A DNA stretch of 64,000 nucleotides. Source: Chachezhania antarctica (lineage in GTDB: Bacteria > Pseudomonadota > Alphaproteobacteria > Rhodobacterales > Rhodobacteraceae). Location of the stretch: positions 1 to 64,000 of the forward strand of contig NZ_QZEX01000010.1 in assembly GCF_003646465.1 (NCBI RefSeq), in the 5' to 3' direction. Below the pieces are notes generated by a model. It saw nothing but the letters and a program-made list of their open reading frames with translations, did not search any database and was not told where the DNA came from. The position numbers were made by a program, and so were the translations under genes. Position 1 is the first letter of the stretch; each line of letters starts with the position of its first letter. Shown piece by piece: positions 23,812 to 32,267 of this stretch.

Positions 23812-26086
23812 TTTCACGACGAGAGGGCAACAACTTGCACTCGACCAACTCCAAGATATCGCGGCAGCCAGCGATGATACGATTGATATCGTTGACGTAA
23901 AGCCACCTGCTGGCCAAGGCCTTTCTCTTGTTATTCGCGTGTCTATTGATACGAGCGGATACGCTTATGAAGATGGCGGCTTCGACTATAGAAGGCGCGA
24001 GCCGCTGAACATTTTCGTGTCGCCGCATTTTCCAGTGGAACCGCCAAGGGTCTACTTCGCACACAAGCGCTTTCTCGGGCGCGCCCATGTGCAGTGGGGT
24101 GACTACCTCTGTTTGTACCAGGCAACGGATGTCGAATGGGCATCGCAGGATGGAATGTTTGGCCTGATCAAACGTCTGGACGATTGGCTGCGTGATGCTG
24201 CCCGCAATCAGCTTGACCCGGAGGATGCACCTCTTCACCCGCCAGTTGAATACACTTCCTCCGACATCAAACTTGCGGTCGAGATCGATGCGCCAGAGAT
24301 TGAAGATGGGAAATCCTTCTGGCTTGGAACAGGAAAACTAACCAGACGGAATGACCATTGCTTTGATATTTCAGAATGGTCCGAGACGCCGAGCTCGCTG
24401 CCGAAGGATGAAAAGTTTGCCGCAGTCGTGCTGCTCAATCAGGCCATGCCGATGGAGTACCCTGACACGATCAGCAAACTCATCACGACGCTGGAAGCTC
24501 GCGGAGTTCCCTTCGATCTGCTGTTCTCAATCCTGAAAATATTTGCCCTGTGCCAACCTGATAACGAACCGCTCTACTTCATTCTTGGCGCGCCCATGAG
24601 GCGAAGAGCGGCGGATGAGCCATTACGACAGCACCTCAGCGCCTGGAAGATGGATGCGGAGTATGTCAAAGCTCTCCAGGGCATAATTCTGGAAGAGAAT
24701 ACCGAGGCAACGCTGGAAGCCTGGAAGGTCGTTCTTGAGTGGGCAACCGAAGCCAAGACCGAATGGTGCCGCGTCTACGATAACCGTCCCGAGGTTACCT
24801 TTCGTCGGGACCAAGGCACCAAAGCCAGCTGGTTTCTTGGCAAGAAGATTGCGCTGTTGGGTTGTGGCGCGCTCGGCTCTCATATCGGTGAATACCTCGC
24901 TCGCGCTGGAGCCGAAAAAATTCGCCTGGTCGATTATTCAGCCGTCAATGCTGGCATCCTTGTTCGGCAGCAATTCCGAAACTATCAAGTCGGTTACTCA
25001 AAACAAAGCGCCTTGTCTGTACAGCTGCGTGCGATCAACCCAAAGGCAGACATCGATCATGAATTCGCCAACCTAACAAAAGGTTGGCCAGAGGCACTTA
25101 ATATCAGTGATTTCGATCTTGTCATCGATGCGACGGCGTCAAGACGGGTTGCCACCGCCTTGCAGCTTGATCTGACAAAGCACAATGATGTGCCGCCGAT
25201 GCTACGATGCGCGATCAGCGCAAATGCATCAAAAGGTATCGCCACTTTGAACATGCCTGGTTCAGCTTTTGGCCCTGCCGACCTATTGCGTCGCACCAAA
25301 GTCGCCGCAATGTCTGATAGCGGTTTGACAGATTTCGCCGAAGCGTTTTGGCCATTCGATCAGCACGAGCGAGGGTTTCAACCCGAACCAGGTTGCTCCG
25401 AGCCTACCTTCGTGGGATCAGCTGCAGATATCGCCTTTTTCGCATCCTCATTCTTCAACTTTGCAGCTTCGGCCTTGAGGGAGGGCGGTGACTCAAAGGC
25501 AACAGCATGTTTCGTTCGTGTGTCACATGATGACGGCTCAATGTCCTCGCATCTTGTCCCGCTTTGCCAACCCAGTATCCACGTCGAGGCTCATCATGGA
25601 TACCGCGTCCATCTCTCTCATCGCGCGCAATCAGCGATAGACAGTGAGATCAAGTCAAACGCCCGTACGGGCAGCGCTAAGGACGAAACTGGGGGTATCC
25701 TCCTTGGCGAAATTGATGATGCGCTGGGAATAATTTCGATTGATGTGGCCACAGGACCGCCGCCAGACAGCAAAAAGTCTCCCGAGCTTTTTGAGTGCGG
25801 CATTGAAGGGACGCACGCGCTTTGTGAATTCCACGCAAAAGAAAGCGGCAACTCAACGAAGTTCGTTGGAGTCTGGCATACGCATCCTGTTTCCATACCA
25901 AAGCCAAGCATGGTAGATCTTGGCGCCATGGCGCAGATACTCCATCTACAGGAAAAGACGCCGCGTCATGTTGTGATGCTGATCGTTGGTCATGCAGCCA
26001 CGCGTCCGACCTGGCGCTTTCATCTGTTCAGGCGCAATGAATTTCAAGTCGTTACCCTTGCCGCTGGGGAGAGTGTCGATGAGTAG
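23804..26086 (+). CDS. E2-E1-JAB tripartite ubiquitin-conjugation-like fusion protein
   Basis: 760 residues with three parts. Residues 1-150 resemble an E2: FPVEPPRVYF (76-85) matches the E2 Pro-rich strand, and His95...Cys103 in HVQWGDYLC supplies the active-site cysteine. Residues 345-560 are a ThiF/E1 adenylation domain: GCGALGSH (353-360), LVDYSAVN (375-382), and Cys531 in PGCSEPTF, the usual place of the E1 thioester cysteine. Residues 610-745 are a JAB/JAMM isopeptidase with Glu628, His692-x-His694, Ser702 and Asp705 all present. In type II CBASS, E1-E2 (Cap2) and JAB (Cap3) are separate and act on a cyclase; here they are fused and no cyclase is present. Overlaps of 8 bases with both neighbours give strict translational coupling. 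Confidence 0.88.
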   Translation: MADFTTRGQQLALDQLQDIAAASDDTIDIVDVKPPAGQGLSLVIRVSIDTSGYAYEDGGFDYRRREPLNIFVSPHFPVEPPRVYFAHKRFLGRAHVQWGDYLCLYQATDVEWASQDGMFGLIKRLDDWLRDAARNQLDPEDAPLHPPVEYTSSDIKLAVEIDAPEIEDGKSFWLGTGKLTRRNDHCFDISEWSETPSSLPKDEKFAAVVLLNQAMPMEYPDTISKLITTLEARGVPFDLLFSILKIFALCQPDNEPLYFILGAPMRRRAADEPLRQHLSAWKMDAEYVKALQGIILEENTEATLEAWKVVLEWATEAKTEWCRVYDNRPEVTFRRDQGTKASWFLGKKIALLGCGALGSHIGEYLARAGAEKIRLVDYSAVNAGILVRQQFRNYQVGYSKQSALSVQLRAINPKADIDHEFANLTKGWPEALNISDFDLVIDATASRRVATALQLDLTKHNDVPPMLRCAISANASKGIATLNMPGSAFGPADLLRRTKVAAMSDSGLTDFAEAFWPFDQHERGFQPEPGCSEPTFVGSAADIAFFASSFFNFAASALREGGDSKATACFVRVSHDDGSMSSHLVPLCQPSIHVEAHHGYRVHLSHRAQSAIDSEIKSNARTGSAKDETGGILLGEIDDALGIISIDVATGPPPDSKKSPELFECGIEGTHALCEFHAKESGNSTKFVGVWHTHPVSIPKPSMVDLGAMAQILHLQEKTPRHVVMLIVGHAATRPTWRFHLFRRNEFQVVTLAAGESVDE

Positions 26087-27254
26087 CAAGTCTTTCAAAT
26101 TCGGACTTGCGCTATCAGGCGGTGGCTCGCGAGCGGCAGCGTTTCATCTTGGATGTATGAGGGCTTTGAATGATCGCGGCATTCTCGATCAGGTCCTAAC
26201 GCTTTCCACTGTATCCGGCGGAAGTGTGATTGGCGCGCTTTGGGCATACTCGGACGATAGTTTCGAAGAATTTGATCAACGCATGCAAATTATTCTGCGC
26301 AAAGGGCTGAAAAAGGGGATCATCCGATACACCCTCTTTTCTGGCGAAGCGCCGAAGATCGTTGGGACGATCTTCACATCAGGCGTTCTCGCGGCGCTAT
26401 GCTCGTCGGCAAGGCTTCTGATTTCTGCGCTTGGGCTTGTCGGCATCAAACATGCGAGCCTGGATTCATTGAAGCTACGTCTTCAAGCACCGCTTCCCAG
26501 ATTTGCGAGCAGAACAACAGCCTTTGCACGATTTCTTGACGATGAGTATTTCAAGGGAACCCTCCTCAAGGGGGTCAAACGCCAGAACCTGAAAATCATT
26601 ATCAACGCGTCAGAGCTCAGAACCCAATCGGCATTTCGCTATGGCTCAATGGAATCTGGATGTTGGAGATTTGGAACGCTAACCGAAGACACGTTAGTCG
26701 CAAAAGCTGTTGCGGCCAGTGCCTCGTTTCCAGCCATCCTTCCAGCTTTGGATGAACAGCAGCGCTACATAAAGCGCGGTGAAACGGCCACGCATCGAAC
26801 AATCGTCAGTGACGGCGGCGTCTATGATAACCTTGGGACGAGTTGCCTCATCCCTAAGCGCGATAGCAGTTTTAGCACGAATGTGAATGAGACTGATTTC
26901 ATTATTGCCTGCGTCGCAGGCCAGGGCATTCCCGATGGTTCCTCGCTACCATATTTTTGGCCGTCCCGAATGATCGAGACGATTAACACAATTCATCGTC
27001 GGACTCATTCAATAACATTCGATCTCTTGCACCGTCTCAAGGAAAGCGGTGAGATTAAGGGTTTTCTTTTGCCGTATCTTGGGCAGAACGATGCTGCCCT
27101 GCCGTGTCCGCCCCCTGACCTCGTAGCGCGTGACAAGACGTTTGATTACCCAACGAACTTCGATCCGATGTGTCAGGAAGACTTGGAGTTGATCGCAAAG
27201 CGTGGTGAACAGCTCACCAAAAACCTAATCGAGACATATCATCCTGATCTTTGA
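26079..27254 (+). CDS. Patatin-like phospholipase (putative membrane-attacking effector)
   Basis: 391 residues. Patatin hallmarks: oxyanion loop GGGSRAA (14-20), nucleophile Ser49 in STVSGGSVIGALW (43-55) and the catalytic Asp in SDGGVYDNLG (about 246-255). A hydrophobic stretch (about 88-120) may contact membrane. Patatin-like phospholipases (such as CapV) are known CBASS effectors that degrade the inner membrane and kill the infected cell. The start ATG lies inside the end of the E2-E1-JAB gene (ATGAGTAG), so the three proteins are made together. With no cyclase gene near, the activation signal is unknown. Confidence 0.85.
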   Translation: MSSKSFKFGLALSGGGSRAAAFHLGCMRALNDRGILDQVLTLSTVSGGSVIGALWAYSDDSFEEFDQRMQIILRKGLKKGIIRYTLFSGEAPKIVGTIFTSGVLAALCSSARLLISALGLVGIKHASLDSLKLRLQAPLPRFASRTTAFARFLDDEYFKGTLLKGVKRQNLKIIINASELRTQSAFRYGSMESGCWRFGTLTEDTLVAKAVAASASFPAILPALDEQQRYIKRGETATHRTIVSDGGVYDNLGTSCLIPKRDSSFSTNVNETDFIIACVAGQGIPDGSSLPYFWPSRMIETINTIHRRTHSITFDLLHRLKESGEIKGFLLPYLGQNDAALPCPPPDLVARDKTFDYPTNFDPMCQEDLELIAKRGEQLTKNLIETYHPDL

Positions 27255-27284
27255 AAGATTGATTGGCGCATAGCCAGCGCCGTC

Positions 27285-28514
27285 CTAGTCTCGGTGAAGT
27301 TCAAAATGGGCCCAGTAGTGATTCACTTTATCGACTTGGACAGGTCGAAATGGCCAGAGATCACGCAAGACATCTGCATGCGGATGTCCAAAACTGCGAT
27401 GCCCAGGATCCGAGCTAAAGATACTGAGCCCGGGTTCGATCATGGATGCAAGGCCGGTAAACCAATTGTTCTTTGAGCCATGATGGGGCACTTGAAACAC
27501 TGTCGGCTGGAAAGATCGTTTGTGTCCCAAATATCCGACCAAAGACTGCCATTGATGGTCCGTACTTAGATTACCATCACCCGTATAGATAACTGAGCCG
27601 TCAAATTTTTCCTCGAACCACGGCCAGTTGGTCCGCCAATGGCCGATGGGACCTCCATATAAGAATAGGCTAAGATCGTTGAGCTGAGACTTCGGGAATG
27701 TCCGCACGTAATGATCCTTCAGTTCCCGTAGCGCATCCTTGCGATCATTGTCGGAGCTGTTTAGGAGGGCATCGCGCAAATCATTCACTCGCTCGACAAA
27801 CCTCGCTACGTTCTGTGGCCTAGTCGTTGGATCGTTGTAGGGCACGAATTCCCAGAGGCTAGGGATGAACGCCGTGCCACGCGGATGCATCATCAGCATT
27901 TGGTAATGATGCCTTGCGCCTGACAGATATGACATCCATTCGGCCATCCAGTCTTGGTCGCCTTTCTCCTGGCGGATCTCTGCTTCGGCTTCAATCTTCA
28001 ACGGCAGATCGCCATCAGGGTCAAAGTCAGGCTCGCCGCCCCCGTCCGGATCAGCTGGTCCGTCACCATCAGAAAACGGCACAAAGACGATTTGATTGAA
28101 CCCGTCACCGGCTTGATCGACTAAGTATTGCGCTGGGTCGGTATAGAACGCAAATTCGGGATCGTCAGGTTCGAGCCCCTGCGCATATCCGATGGCGAGC
28201 CGGTGCCAAAGCGGGGCCCAAGGCAGCATGAGGGTGCGCGTACCCACATCGTTGAGCAACTTCACCATCCCGCTGATATGGTCAGCGTCAAAATGAGAAA
28301 TCACAACAAGATCTAGCCTGCGTCCATCTACGCGGCTCTGGAACTTACCAAGAGCGTTCCTCACCAGCCGTTGTGACGAGGATGTGCCGCAATCATAAAC
28401 CCATTGAAAATCCGGTCTCGAATGATGGTTAAAAGATGAACCAAGGGTAAGCCGCCCTGCGGAAAATAAGCCTTGGCCTACTGGGTGGAAACGATACTGG
28501 ACATGTATTTTCAT
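27285..28514 (-). CDS. Second MBL-fold protein, convergent with the E2-E1-JAB operon
   Basis: 409 residues. MBL motifs: SHFDADHISGM (about 100-110), VIYTGDGNLS (about 310) and QVPHHGSKNNW (about 343-353). An acidic low-complexity insert (DGDGPADPDGGGEPDFDPDGD in pieces, about 160-185) separates two halves. The fold type is again ComEC-like, but the sequence is clearly different from the MBL protein of the neighbouring operon. It ends 30 bases from the patatin stop, tail to tail, so it could belong to the same island as a regulator or immunity factor, or be an independent defence gene. ATG 28514 is preferred to TTG 28517. Confidence 0.75.
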   Translation of the reverse strand: MKIHVQYRFHPVGQGLFSAGRLTLGSSFNHHSRPDFQWVYDCGTSSSQRLVRNALGKFQSRVDGRRLDLVVISHFDADHISGMVKLLNDVGTRTLMLPWAPLWHRLAIGYAQGLEPDDPEFAFYTDPAQYLVDQAGDGFNQIVFVPFSDGDGPADPDGGGEPDFDPDGDLPLKIEAEAEIRQEKGDQDWMAEWMSYLSGARHHYQMLMMHPRGTAFIPSLWEFVPYNDPTTRPQNVARFVERVNDLRDALLNSSDNDRKDALRELKDHYVRTFPKSQLNDLSLFLYGGPIGHWRTNWPWFEEKFDGSVIYTGDGNLSTDHQWQSLVGYLGHKRSFQPTVFQVPHHGSKNNWFTGLASMIEPGLSIFSSDPGHRSFGHPHADVLRDLWPFRPVQVDKVNHYWAHFELHRD

Positions 28515-29079
28515 CAATAACCTTCAAAAACTTGCAACTATTTTCTGTGACTCCAGACTAGCAACTTTTCCAGCCAACCCAATAGGCCAATCGTGACCGA
28601 TTGCATGACTCTGCAAGTTGCTGTGAAGCTCACCAATGACCGGAAGTGGCGCGCTCCGGCGGAACGTGGTTGGATGGATGTTGAGCCTTGCACCGATGAC
28701 CGCTTTGGTTCGCTGCGTTTGCGAGATTGATGGCATGGTTGAAGGACAGGTTTGGGCCGAACACGATGCTGCACCTGCGAAATAGGCTTCCATGCTGCGA
28801 TGTGCGTGACTGTAATGGTGAAGGTTTCGACATGGGCAAGCCCCGTAAGCGGGGCCGGGCTGCTGAGGCTCCGCCCTGAATTCTGACCTTGCTGTATTCC
28901 TGTGCCAATACGTCTTGGCCTGTCTCATCCTGAGCCATCCCAAGACGTTTGCCACATGGTCGCCTTCACGATCCGCTTTCAGCCCTGACGGGTCTGCATC
29001 CCTCTTGCAAGGCGGACGCTGCCGCCGGGCGAAGCCGAGGGGCTTTAGTCTTCGCCACCTGGCATAAGATTCAGAAGGG
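28515..29079. other. Non-coding stretch at the right edge of the island
   Basis: About 560 bases in which open frames exist on the minus strand, but none has a start with a ribosome binding site or protein-like composition. It contains the perfect hairpin GCCCCG-TAAG-CGGGGC (near 28844-28859). It may be decayed coding DNA. Nothing further can be supported. Confidence 0.35.
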
Positions 29080-29349
29080 CTATGCGTCTGGCTTCTGGTC
29101 GAACAGAATAACGTGCGCGCCTTCTTCACTGTCAGGGTTGCCTACCAGCACGAACGGCATATCCGACCCGTTCTTCTCGTAGAGACGGCGGTATTTCATC
29201 TGGCCGCTGAGCGGATCGCGCACTTGGTCATAGCGAAAGCTGTGCTGAACGCCGTCTTCGATCCAGGCCTTGACGCCATCGGGGGTCACCAGTGCAAGCG
29301 GCGCGCCGTCAAGCAAGATTGTCTCGCCAACGTTGAAAATCTCTTTCAT
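29080..29349 (-). CDS. Small protein of unknown function
   Basis: 89 residues, beta-rich: ETILLDGAPLALVTPDGVKAWIEDG at the start, an RRLYEKNGSDMPFVLVGN middle and a short tail. The protein resembles a small single-domain barrel. TAGGAG lies about 9 bases before ATG 29349. No family recognised. It is followed upstream on the same strand by another very small gene; the two may form an operon of plasmid accessory proteins. Confidence 0.55.
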   Translation of the reverse strand: MKEIFNVGETILLDGAPLALVTPDGVKAWIEDGVQHSFRYDQVRDPLSGQMKYRRLYEKNGSDMPFVLVGNPDSEEGAHVILFDQKPDA

Positions 29350-29508
29350 CTCATGGGTCTCCTATCGGTCTTCTTTGGTAGCGTTACAAACCGTCGTCGC
29401 CTTTGCAACGATCTCTGCCCCGCGTGTTCCCTCTCTCGGTGTCATTGCCCCGGATCACAATCGTGTCCTGCTCCGGTCGCTCGCGAGCATTTTAGGGCTG
29501 GAGGCGGT

Positions 29509-29688
29509 CTATCCCGCGTCCTCATAGGGCTCGTACCTCAGGTTCGCGCCGTCCGCCTGATCAAAGTCATCGGACCATCTGGTACGGCGCATGCCGCAGC
29601 TCCATTGGAATACGACGCCGACCTCGACGTCTTCACCGTTTACCGACGCCCAAATGACTTCGACGGGGTAACCCGCATAATTCTTCAT
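29509..29688 (-). CDS. Very small acidic protein with excellent ribosome binding site
   Basis: 59 residues reading MKNYAGYPVEVIWASVNGED... to ...RYEPYEDAG. The start at 29688 is preceded by AGGAGAAGAGC at ideal spacing. The composition is protein-like: alternating beta-strand residues (VEVGVVFQWSCGMRR) and an acidic end. It is under the usual 60-residue cut-off and easily missed. No family is recognised. On the same strand, 160 bases upstream of the 29080-29349 gene. Confidence 0.5.
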   Translation of the reverse strand: MKNYAGYPVEVIWASVNGEDVEVGVVFQWSCGMRRTRWSDDFDQADGANLRYEPYEDAG

Positions 29689-29758
29689 GCTCTTCTCCTG
29701 ACCTCCATTTGGTCGGAGCCGCAGTAATCAGGTGGCAGGTATCTGCCTGTACCTATAT

Positions 29759-30211
29759 ATGCTTGGCCACCACAAAACGGAGTTTAGTAACTTGCTTTAC
29801 AGGCCTCTACATATTGCGCTCTTTCTGGGCGCGGCTTCATCCTCCGTCGCGGCCGAGTGGGAGATCGGCTTGTCGCGAGGTCTGGACACCTATGCTGCGA
29901 CTGCAAACGACGGGACTTTGCTCTTAGTTTGCGACCCAGACCGTGTCTACAACCCAAACGTGAGCCATGCGTACTTTTTGTCGCGTCAAAGCGATGGCAA
30001 AGCGCCACAACGCATTGTCTTTCTCGCGGCGACCGGAGAGCAGGCTGCCTTTTCTGTGCAGGACGGGATCGCAACGCAACGGGATGCTGATCCTTCCGAA
30101 TGGGCACAGCTCATCGATATGATCGAGGCGGGCGGTCAGATCGCTGTCGTGACCGCACGCGATGCCTTTACGCTGGATCAGGACGCGCTGCCCGGGCTTC
30201 GATGCCGCTGA
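29759..30211 (+). CDS. Exported protein linked to the transfer region
   Basis: About 150 residues. Starting from ATG 29759 (GTG 29732 is an alternative), a hydrophobic signal segment (LHIALFLGAASSSVAA) ends before AEWEIGLSRGLDTYAA, so the mature protein is periplasmic, about 115 residues. The body has strand-rich motifs (GTLLLVCDPDRVY, RIVFLAATGEQAAFSV, GGQIAVVTARDAFTLD). Similar exported proteins sit next to relaxase/ParA modules in related plasmids, as far as I recall; function unknown. Its end overlaps the convergent VirC2-like gene by 44 bases. Confidence 0.55.
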   Translation: MLGHHKTEFSNLLYRPLHIALFLGAASSSVAAEWEIGLSRGLDTYAATANDGTLLLVCDPDRVYNPNVSHAYFLSRQSDGKAPQRIVFLAATGEQAAFSVQDGIATQRDADPSEWAQLIDMIEAGGQIAVVTARDAFTLDQDALPGLRCR

Positions 30212-30857
30212 TCTTTTGAGTGAGCTCTTCGATCTCGGAGTGCAGCAGCGCCTTACCGAAGGCGGATAACAGCTGCGTCACCCCATAGACGTTGAGAGGG
30301 TCATCAATGCTTGTCTGCAACGCCGCCACAAGGGTGGCGTCGAGCCTGATCATCGATTTCATAAAGGGGGCACCAGTGCCTTTGGGCTCGGCCAGGCGTG
30401 GTCGTGCAGCGGAGGCAATCTCATGCCAGGTTGCGGTGTCGCGCAGGTTTTGCATGCGGGCGCGAACCGCTTTGATCAAGGCACGCCGAACGTAGTCCGG
30501 GTCAAGGCCAGATCGTTCTGCCAGCGCATCAATCCGTGCCTGATCCTCAGCCCCGATGCGCACGTAATAGGTTCGAGACTGCGCTTCGGTGCTATTGCTG
30601 CAAGCATCGTCCGCCAACGGCTGGGTGGATACCCCTGGGTTGATGCGCGCCGTTTCAGCCGAGGCTGCCTTTTCCCCTTTCCGGGGTTCTTTCTTGTCCA
30701 CTGAATTTGCCGCTGGGCCTTCTGTCGCGACCGCTGCCGCCGTACTCTGATTGAATGCGGCATATTTCGTGGCGCTCGTGGCGAACTGCCGCGATCGCGC
30801 CAGCCTGTCTTCGTTCGAGACAGCGGTCCCGGACCGGTTTGGAATCTTCCTAACCAT
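30168..30857 (-). CDS. VirC2-like DNA-binding protein
   Basis: 229 residues. The N-terminal 90 residues are low-complexity (Ala, Thr, Ser, Lys). The C-terminal half holds a tandem ribbon-helix-helix-like region: RTYYVRIGAEDQARIDALAERSGLDPDYVRRALIKAV (about 108-144), then a second similar segment (SMIRLDATLVAALQTSIDDPLNVYGVTQLLSAF). Agrobacterium VirC2 has this architecture and binds the overdrive sequence beside the transfer border. ATG 30857 overlaps the end of the VirC1-like ATPase by 8 bases, supporting a VirC1-VirC2 pair. Assignment is by fold pattern and context. Confidence 0.6.
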   Translation of the reverse strand: MVRKIPNRSGTAVSNEDRLARSRQFATSATKYAAFNQSTAAAVATEGPAANSVDKKEPRKGEKAASAETARINPGVSTQPLADDACSNSTEAQSRTYYVRIGAEDQARIDALAERSGLDPDYVRRALIKAVRARMQNLRDTATWHEIASAARPRLAEPKGTGAPFMKSMIRLDATLVAALQTSIDDPLNVYGVTQLLSAFGKALLHSEIEELTQKISGIEARAARPDPA

Positions 30858-31641
30858 TGGCAGCGTCCACCATGGCCTCGATGTCGCAAAGGACATCGCT
30901 GCACAGTGTCAGGGCTGAGGAAAGATGCCCCGCTTGCAACCGATGACGACGATCTTGTTCATAAATGTCCCGCACATATCCCAGCGGTCCGGTCAGCGGC
31001 ATGCGCTGGATCGCAGTGAGATGGGGCACCGGCGTGGGCAGAAGTGGCAGGGTTGAAATCACCTCGAAAACCTCAAGGTCCTGCCGGTGAACCCTGCGTC
31101 TTGCCGCATCACGCTCAAAGTCATCTCCTGCGGTCACGAAATCGATCGCGCGTTTGTCCGCGTTCATCAATACCGCTGAAAACAGCGGGGCGGGGTCATC
31201 CGGCCCGAGGGTCTCGATCATGCGTATAACCCATGTAAGGGTTTTCAGGGCCGCGACGAAATCCGATTGTACCGGCACGGCCGGCACCAGGATCATGTCG
31301 CAGGCCAGCGCCAGTGTTTCGGTGTCGGGGTGCTCGCCGGGGCGGGTGTCGATCAGAACCAGATCAACACCTTCAGCCTCAAAGCTGTCCAGCGCGTGGT
31401 AAAGGCCTTCAACGGTCTCGGGGGCATCGGCCACGGTCAAGCCCGTGGGCCATGGAAGGCGTGGCAGATCACCGAAGTCGGCGCGCGCGCTTTTTGATTC
31501 CCATTCGAGGATCTGCTTGTCAGCATCCGCATCCATGACATGCACACGGCGGCCGCGTGCCAGCATGGCGGACGCAAGCATCTGTATGAGAGTTGTCTTT
31601 CCCGAACCGCCCTTCGCGGAGATGGCCGTCACAACAAGCAT
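30850..31641 (-). CDS. ParA/VirC1-like ATPase
   Basis: 263 residues. Deviant Walker A KGGSGKTTLIQ (residues 10-20) is intact, with MDADADKQILEWES at the second switch region and LVLIDTRPGEH as Walker B. It belongs to the short ParA/MinD/VirC1 family; the coupling to a VirC2-like protein and the position next to the relaxase genes favour VirC1, which brings the relaxosome to the cell pole. A partition role with the distant ParB at the left end is the alternative. The CCATAACG/CGTTATGG inverted repeat upstream (31651-31678) probably controls it. Confidence 0.75.
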   Translation of the reverse strand: MLVVTAISAKGGSGKTTLIQMLASAMLARGRRVHVMDADADKQILEWESKSARADFGDLPRLPWPTGLTVADAPETVEGLYHALDSFEAEGVDLVLIDTRPGEHPDTETLALACDMILVPAVPVQSDFVAALKTLTWVIRMIETLGPDDPAPLFSAVLMNADKRAIDFVTAGDDFERDAARRRVHRQDLEVFEVISTLPLLPTPVPHLTAIQRMPLTGPLGYVRDIYEQDRRHRLQAGHLSSALTLCSDVLCDIEAMVDAANG

Positions 31642-31650
31642 TCAATGTCT

Positions 31651-31678
31651 CCATAACGTATATTTTGCGCCGTTATGG
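31651..31678. promoter_or_regulatory. Inverted repeat operator upstream of the VirC1-like gene
   Basis: CCATAACG (31651-31658) and CGTTATGG (31671-31678) are perfect inverted 8-base arms around a TATATTTT-containing core, 10 bases before the ATPase start. The AT-rich core suits a minus-strand -10 region. Autoregulation by ParA-like or ribbon-helix-helix proteins at such repeats is common; that role is inferred here. Confidence 0.5.
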
Positions 31679-31762
31679 CGATGCCTCGGGATGGCGTCCA
31701 GACCTTGCGCGATACAGACGTTCAACCTTTGGGTCAGACAGATGTGTATCTGCTGAGGCGAT

Positions 31763-31948
31763 GTGCTGTTTTGGCGATCATCTGCGTACGCGTTCGGTCA
31801 ATTGGTCAGCAGGTCACTCACGCCGACCGTGATTGCAGCGTCCATCCTTTTCGCCATCGCGTCGCTGTGGCAATTTCCCAATGCTGCCATCAGCCTTCGA
31901 GGTGTCGGGTCACCTGACCATCGACTATCCGTATCAGCGCCGACGTAA
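31763..31948 (+). CDS. Possible small membrane protein (weak call)
   Basis: 61 residues from GTG 31763 with one clear hydrophobic segment (VIAASILFAIASLWQF, about residues 23-38) behind a basic N-terminus. The ribosome binding site is poor (GAGGCGAT) and the C-terminus is not distinctive, so this may be a chance frame inside the intergenic transfer-origin region. If real, it could be an entry-exclusion or peptidase remnant; no function is claimed. Confidence 0.25.
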   Translation: MLFWRSSAYAFGQLVSRSLTPTVIAASILFAIASLWQFPNAAISLRGVGSPDHRLSVSAPT

Positions 31949-32040
31949 TACGCACGGTGCTGCGCAGGCGTTCCAATCCCACAAGGTCTTCTTCTCCTTC
32001 CGGGAGAACCCCTTTGAGCATTCAACGCCAATGAAGGGAT

Positions 32041-32221
32041 ATCGTGTCGGCTGCGCCGACGTCATTCCCGCGCCTGTTCAGGATCCGGGCCGGGGTCCCG
32101 GATCGCGGCGCGGGGGAGGCGGTGTCCCTTCGGTCTGTTCGTTGTCGCGTGGGGTTTACAGCAGGCATGGCCAAGGCCCTGCCTGCTGATCACCGAAGGT
32201 GCGACAACGGACCGAAGGGAC
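32041..32221. other. Origin-of-transfer candidate: clustered inverted repeats beside a nick-like sequence
   Basis: Between the VirC1-like and VirD1-like genes lie several repeats: GTCGG/CCGAC (32046-32060); GATCCGGG (32082-32089) with CCCGGATC (32097-32104); a long stem GTCCCTTCGGTC...CGTTGTCGC (32124-32148) with GCGACAACG...GACCGAAGGGAC (32201-32221); and inside it CAGCAGGC/GCCTGCTG (32159-32166, 32181-32188). On the minus strand the sequence next to the second repeat reads GATCCTGAAC, close to the ATCCTG core nicked by VirD2/MOB-P relaxases. Repeats next to a nick core, in the gap before relaxase genes, are what an oriT looks like; the nick position is inferred. Confidence 0.5.
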
Positions 32222-32267
32222 GTTGACAGGAACGGTATTGTGTATGACAAAACTTGTGCGGCGACTC

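Noticed and set aside
22678-27254. Classification of the operon as type II CBASS
   Set aside because: No CD-NTase (cyclase) gene is present in or next to the operon, and E1-E2 and JAB are fused rather than separate; only a relationship can be claimed.
28524-29129. 201-codon minus-strand frame between the second MBL gene and the 29080 gene
   Set aside because: No ribosome binding site, no domain, and unusual residue composition; probably decayed DNA.
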